From an uncultured Chitinophaga sp. (GTDB taxonomy: Bacteria; Bacteroidota; Bacteroidia; Chitinophagales; Chitinophagaceae): a stretch of DNA of 6,783 nt. Numbering within the stretch: position 1 is the first letter of the stretch; each line of letters starts with the position of its first letter. Both the position numbers and the translations under genes were made by a program. Below, in pieces: positions 5,371-6,783 of the stretch. The stretch spans positions 1-6,783 of the forward strand of contig NZ_CALNBI010000069.1 of assembly GCF_937874145.1 (NCBI RefSeq), given 5' to 3'. Below the pieces are notes generated by a model. That model worked only from the letters and a program-made list of their open reading frames with translations, had not been told where the DNA came from and ran no database searches.

Positions 5371-5715
5371 GTGTGCATAGACGACGCTAACAGCCATCAT
5401 ATCCTGCAGTTTCTGCAAACGGATAGCATGAGGATCACTAAGTTCAGGTATATCGTAGAGCTGATTTTGCTGAATAAAACCAATTCGGAACAATTCAAAA
5501 AGGAGGCTGACGGCGTATTTGCGATGATCATGTTCAAAGGCGGGCAGAATATCCGTATATACTGCAAAGAGCAGAAAGGGGAAAACGGAACGTGCTTTAT
5601 CATCGCCTCGGAATTGTTGGAAAAGAAGAAGAACCAACGGAATAGCCATGCTGAAAATTCGCTGATTCAAACTGTTAAACAATATGAATATGACATCAGG
5701 CCCCAATCAAAATAA
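5371..5715 (+). CDS. RelE/HigB-like toxin, probable mRNA interferase (first gene of TAC module)
   Basis: From GTG 5371 the product is 114 residues; from GTG 5317 it would be 132. I prefer 5371 because AAGGAGG (5361-5367) precedes it and because the likely promoter -7 box covers 5310-5317. The order of elements follows the RelE/HigB/Gp49 fold: N-terminal helices (DDANSHHILQFLQ, then MRITKFRYIVELILL), the strand region FKKEADGVFAMIMFKGGQNIRIYC (42-65), strand CFIIAS (75-80), and a basic segment LEKKKNQRNSHAENSLIQT (83-101), which takes the place of the usual hGFxKKtxktP..EI..A motif. Such toxins cut mRNA on the ribosome. The canonical motif is degenerate here, so activity is uncertain. The stop overlaps the antitoxin start by 32 nt. 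The assignment leans on context as much as sequence. Confidence 0.65.
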   Translation: MCIDDANSHHILQFLQTDSMRITKFRYIVELILLNKTNSEQFKKEADGVFAMIMFKGGQNIRIYCKEQKGENGTCFIIASELLEKKKNQRNSHAENSLIQTVKQYEYDIRPQSK

Positions 5716-6166
5716 TTTAACCTGGGACGAGGTATTCAACATTGAGAATGAAGAAGAACTGATTGCCCATAAAGCGCATGTACTGGGCGCGCAATTCATG
5801 CATTTCGTGGATAAAGCGGCAGCAGCAAAAGGGCTTAGCCGGAAAGAGCTTGCCAAAAAAGTCAACACTTCAGCCAGTTATATTACCCAGCTCATGCGGG
5901 GCGACAAACTTCCCAATATGGAAATACTGGCCCGTTTCTGCAAGGCTTTGCAATTCGAGTTTGATATCTCTTCCAGCCTGCCGGATGAATACGAACAAAG
6001 TATGAATGAGGCATTCAACCGTCATGCTTTGGAGTTGCGTAAACATAACGCGGCGTGCAAGGTGCTGGCAATGAATCCCGTTCGGGAGAATGTGAATATG
6101 TATGAAGAAGATAATTTACTGATAAACGTAGCGCTAAACTATGAAGATACAGCCATCCCCGCTTGA
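5684..6166 (+). CDS. XRE-family HTH antitoxin with C-terminal extension (HigA-like, candidate chaperone-addiction domain)
   Basis: The 160-residue protein has an acidic N-terminal segment (TWDEVFNIENEEEL, 13-26) and a clear helix-turn-helix (about 37-95). In that domain KGLSRKELAKKVNTSASYITQLMRG gives the recognition helix and LPNMEILARFCKALQFEFDI closes the domain. A tail from about 96 to 160 follows, with hydrophobic patches ACKVLAM and LLINVALNY. In toxin-antitoxin-chaperone systems the antitoxin tail is a chaperone-addiction (ChAD) segment that makes it unstable until bound by the SecB-like partner; this tail is in the right place. The antitoxin should neutralise the toxin and repress the operon promoter at 5287-5317. 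It overlaps the toxin by 32 nt and the chaperone by 26 nt, suggesting translational coupling. An alternative ATG lies two codons in (5690). The HTH is certain; the ChAD role is inference. Confidence 0.85.
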   Translation: MNMTSGPNQNNLTWDEVFNIENEEELIAHKAHVLGAQFMHFVDKAAAAKGLSRKELAKKVNTSASYITQLMRGDKLPNMEILARFCKALQFEFDISSSLPDEYEQSMNEAFNRHALELRKHNAACKVLAMNPVRENVNMYEEDNLLINVALNYEDTAIPA

Positions 6167-6629
6167 ACTCGTTGACCTGGCGATCATCAACTTTCATTAT
6201 GCCGCCAATCCCTCCGAAGTAGCAAGTGGCATACAGGAATTGTTCGACGCGTACGAAGTTGATATGGATTTTGCCGTCAGGACAGCTGACGATGGCTTAA
6301 CAAGAATCCTGGTGAAGGCAAGCATCAACAAACCGGCAGAAGGCACTCCCAAACCCGGGTATATGCTGTTTGCAGAAACCATGGGGGTGTTCAGGTTTAA
6401 AGACGCATCACAAGTACAGGCAGAAAAGTTGCAACACCTGGTGAATTCCGGGTTGACCATGACAATCAGTTACCTGCGCACATTCATCGCCGGGGTTACA
6501 GGGCATTTTCCTTTAGGAAAATACTGGATTCCATCCATTGACTTAAACGAAATGATCAGAATGAAAAGTGAGGGGAAAGCGGCCGATAAAACAGCGGTGA
6601 AAACATCGCGCCGTAAAACTAAAAAGTAG
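6141..6629 (+). CDS. SecB-like chaperone of a toxin-antitoxin-chaperone module
   Basis: This 162-residue protein lacks close similarity to E. coli SecB but follows the SecB-fold layout: an N-terminal strand (LVDLAIINFHYAAN, 10-23), an alternating strand segment (YEVDMDFAVRTADDGLTRILVKASINKP, 38-65), a strand with GVFRFKD (82-88), a long helix (QVQAEKLQHLVNSGLTMTISYLRTFIAGVTGHFP, 91-124), and a closing WIPSIDLNEMI (129-139). The SYLRTFIAGVTG...P.....P...L segment parallels the YPYIREYVYDLTGRLALPPLTLEIL region of M. tuberculosis Rv1957, the SecB-like chaperone of HigB1-HigA1. The expected role is to bind the antitoxin tail and protect it from aggregation and proteolysis. A strongly basic tail (145-162, ending SRRKTKK) is unusual, since typical SecB is acidic. 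ATG 6141 lies inside the antitoxin gene, 26 nt overlapping. The fold call is by pattern and context, not by search. Confidence 0.75.
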   Translation: MKIQPSPLELVDLAIINFHYAANPSEVASGIQELFDAYEVDMDFAVRTADDGLTRILVKASINKPAEGTPKPGYMLFAETMGVFRFKDASQVQAEKLQHLVNSGLTMTISYLRTFIAGVTGHFPLGKYWIPSIDLNEMIRMKSEGKAADKTAVKTSRRKTKK

Positions 6630-6640
6630 CGTTTAACGCT
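6628..6640 (+). repeat. 13-bp palindrome overlapping the chaperone stop codon
   Basis: AGCGTTTAACGCT is perfectly symmetric around the central T6634 and begins inside the TAG stop (6627-6629). There is no T tract after it, so it is at best a weak terminator or a binding site. Confidence 0.3.
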
Positions 6641-6659
6641 CCATAAGCCGTTTCTTATT

Positions 6660-6678
6660 ACAAATATGTTATATTTGT
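6660..6678 (+). promoter_or_regulatory. Candidate promoter box with overlapping inverted repeat for the last gene
   Basis: TATATTTG (6670-6677) matches the TAnnTTTG -7 box, about 28 nt before ATG 6706. A perfect inverted repeat, ACAAATAT (6660-6667)-GTT-ATATTTGT (6671-6678), overlaps it, as an operator would. No clear -33 TTTG is seen at the expected distance. Confidence 0.4.
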
Positions 6679-6705
6679 GTAGGCCTTTTTGCGCCTCCCT
6701 GTCCT

Positions 6706-6783
6706 ATGAAGAAAACCATTATCCTCAGCCTGCTGGCGCTTTGTGCCGGTACGGCCCGCGCGCAGTTCACCACCATCGCGGAA
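6706..6783 (+). CDS. Secreted protein, N-terminus only (cut by window edge)
   Basis: Twenty-six codons are visible from ATG 6706 to the window end, without a stop. They encode a textbook Sec signal peptide: basic start (MKKT), hydrophobic core (IILSLLALCAG) and a cleavage site after ARA, before QFTT. A mature N-terminal Gln after A-x-A is common in Bacteroidota periplasmic and outer-membrane proteins. The Cys13 in the core lacks a proper lipobox, so a lipoprotein is unlikely. Nothing can be said of the mature function. It has its own candidate promoter, so it is probably not part of the TAC operon. Confidence 0.8.
   Translation, partial: MKKTIILSLLALCAGTARAQFTTIAE

Noticed and set aside
5245..5706. 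153-codon open frame antisense to the toxin gene
   Set aside because: Its translation shows no recognisable family, and the plus-strand frame has a promoter, Shine-Dalgarno site and overlap with the antitoxin.
6141..6629. General export chaperone SecB
   Set aside because: Sequence is far from canonical SecB, the tail is basic rather than acidic, and the overlap with an antitoxin points to a dedicated TAC chaperone.

Overview
The window comes from a Bacteroidota chromosome, most likely a Chitinophaga-type member of the Chitinophagaceae. I infer this from protein character: a mitochondrial-type aconitase, a DUF4382 lipoprotein with an acidic Ser/Asp run after its lipid cysteine, an SDR-type threonine dehydrogenase, and a small protein with the 'IPLT...VHELQN' pattern I associate with Bacteroidota. 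Promoter-like TAnnTTTG boxes lie upstream of several genes, and only one strong Shine-Dalgarno sequence stands out. No database search was possible.

Layout. Positions 1-921 (minus) hold the N-terminal 307 codons of aconitase. A divergent intergenic region leads to a 73-residue PspC-domain protein (1063-1284, plus). A DUF4382 lipoprotein gene (1419-2190, plus) is broken by an apparent out-of-frame deletion near 1713 and ends at a strong terminator. The gene-free stretch 2191-2570 holds a 22-bp RNA-type hairpin fused to an array of five 11-bp repeats, then the terminator of the next minus-strand gene. A conserved hypothetical (2571-2969, minus) and kdsA (3091-3912, minus) follow, each with its own terminator. 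An SDR-type L-threonine 3-dehydrogenase (4129-5085, plus) ends at another strong terminator.

The most interesting block is 5371-6629 (plus). It has three overlapping genes: a divergent RelE/HigB-like toxin, an XRE-type antitoxin with a C-terminal extension, and a SecB-like chaperone. Gene order, 32-nt and 26-nt overlaps, and the SecB-like third product match a toxin-antitoxin-chaperone (TAC) module, in which the chaperone protects an aggregation-prone antitoxin. The TAC class is known from Mycobacterium tuberculosis HigB1-HigA1-Rv1957. This copy would be a diverged Bacteroidota version. It is visibly lower in G+C than tdh next door, which fits acquisition by transfer.

The window ends with the first 26 codons of a secreted protein (6706-6783, plus), behind an inverted repeat that overlaps its putative -7 box. 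The housekeeping genes serve central carbon metabolism (aconitase), lipopolysaccharide Kdo synthesis (KdsA) and threonine breakdown (TDH). They do not form one operon; each transcription unit appears to be separate.
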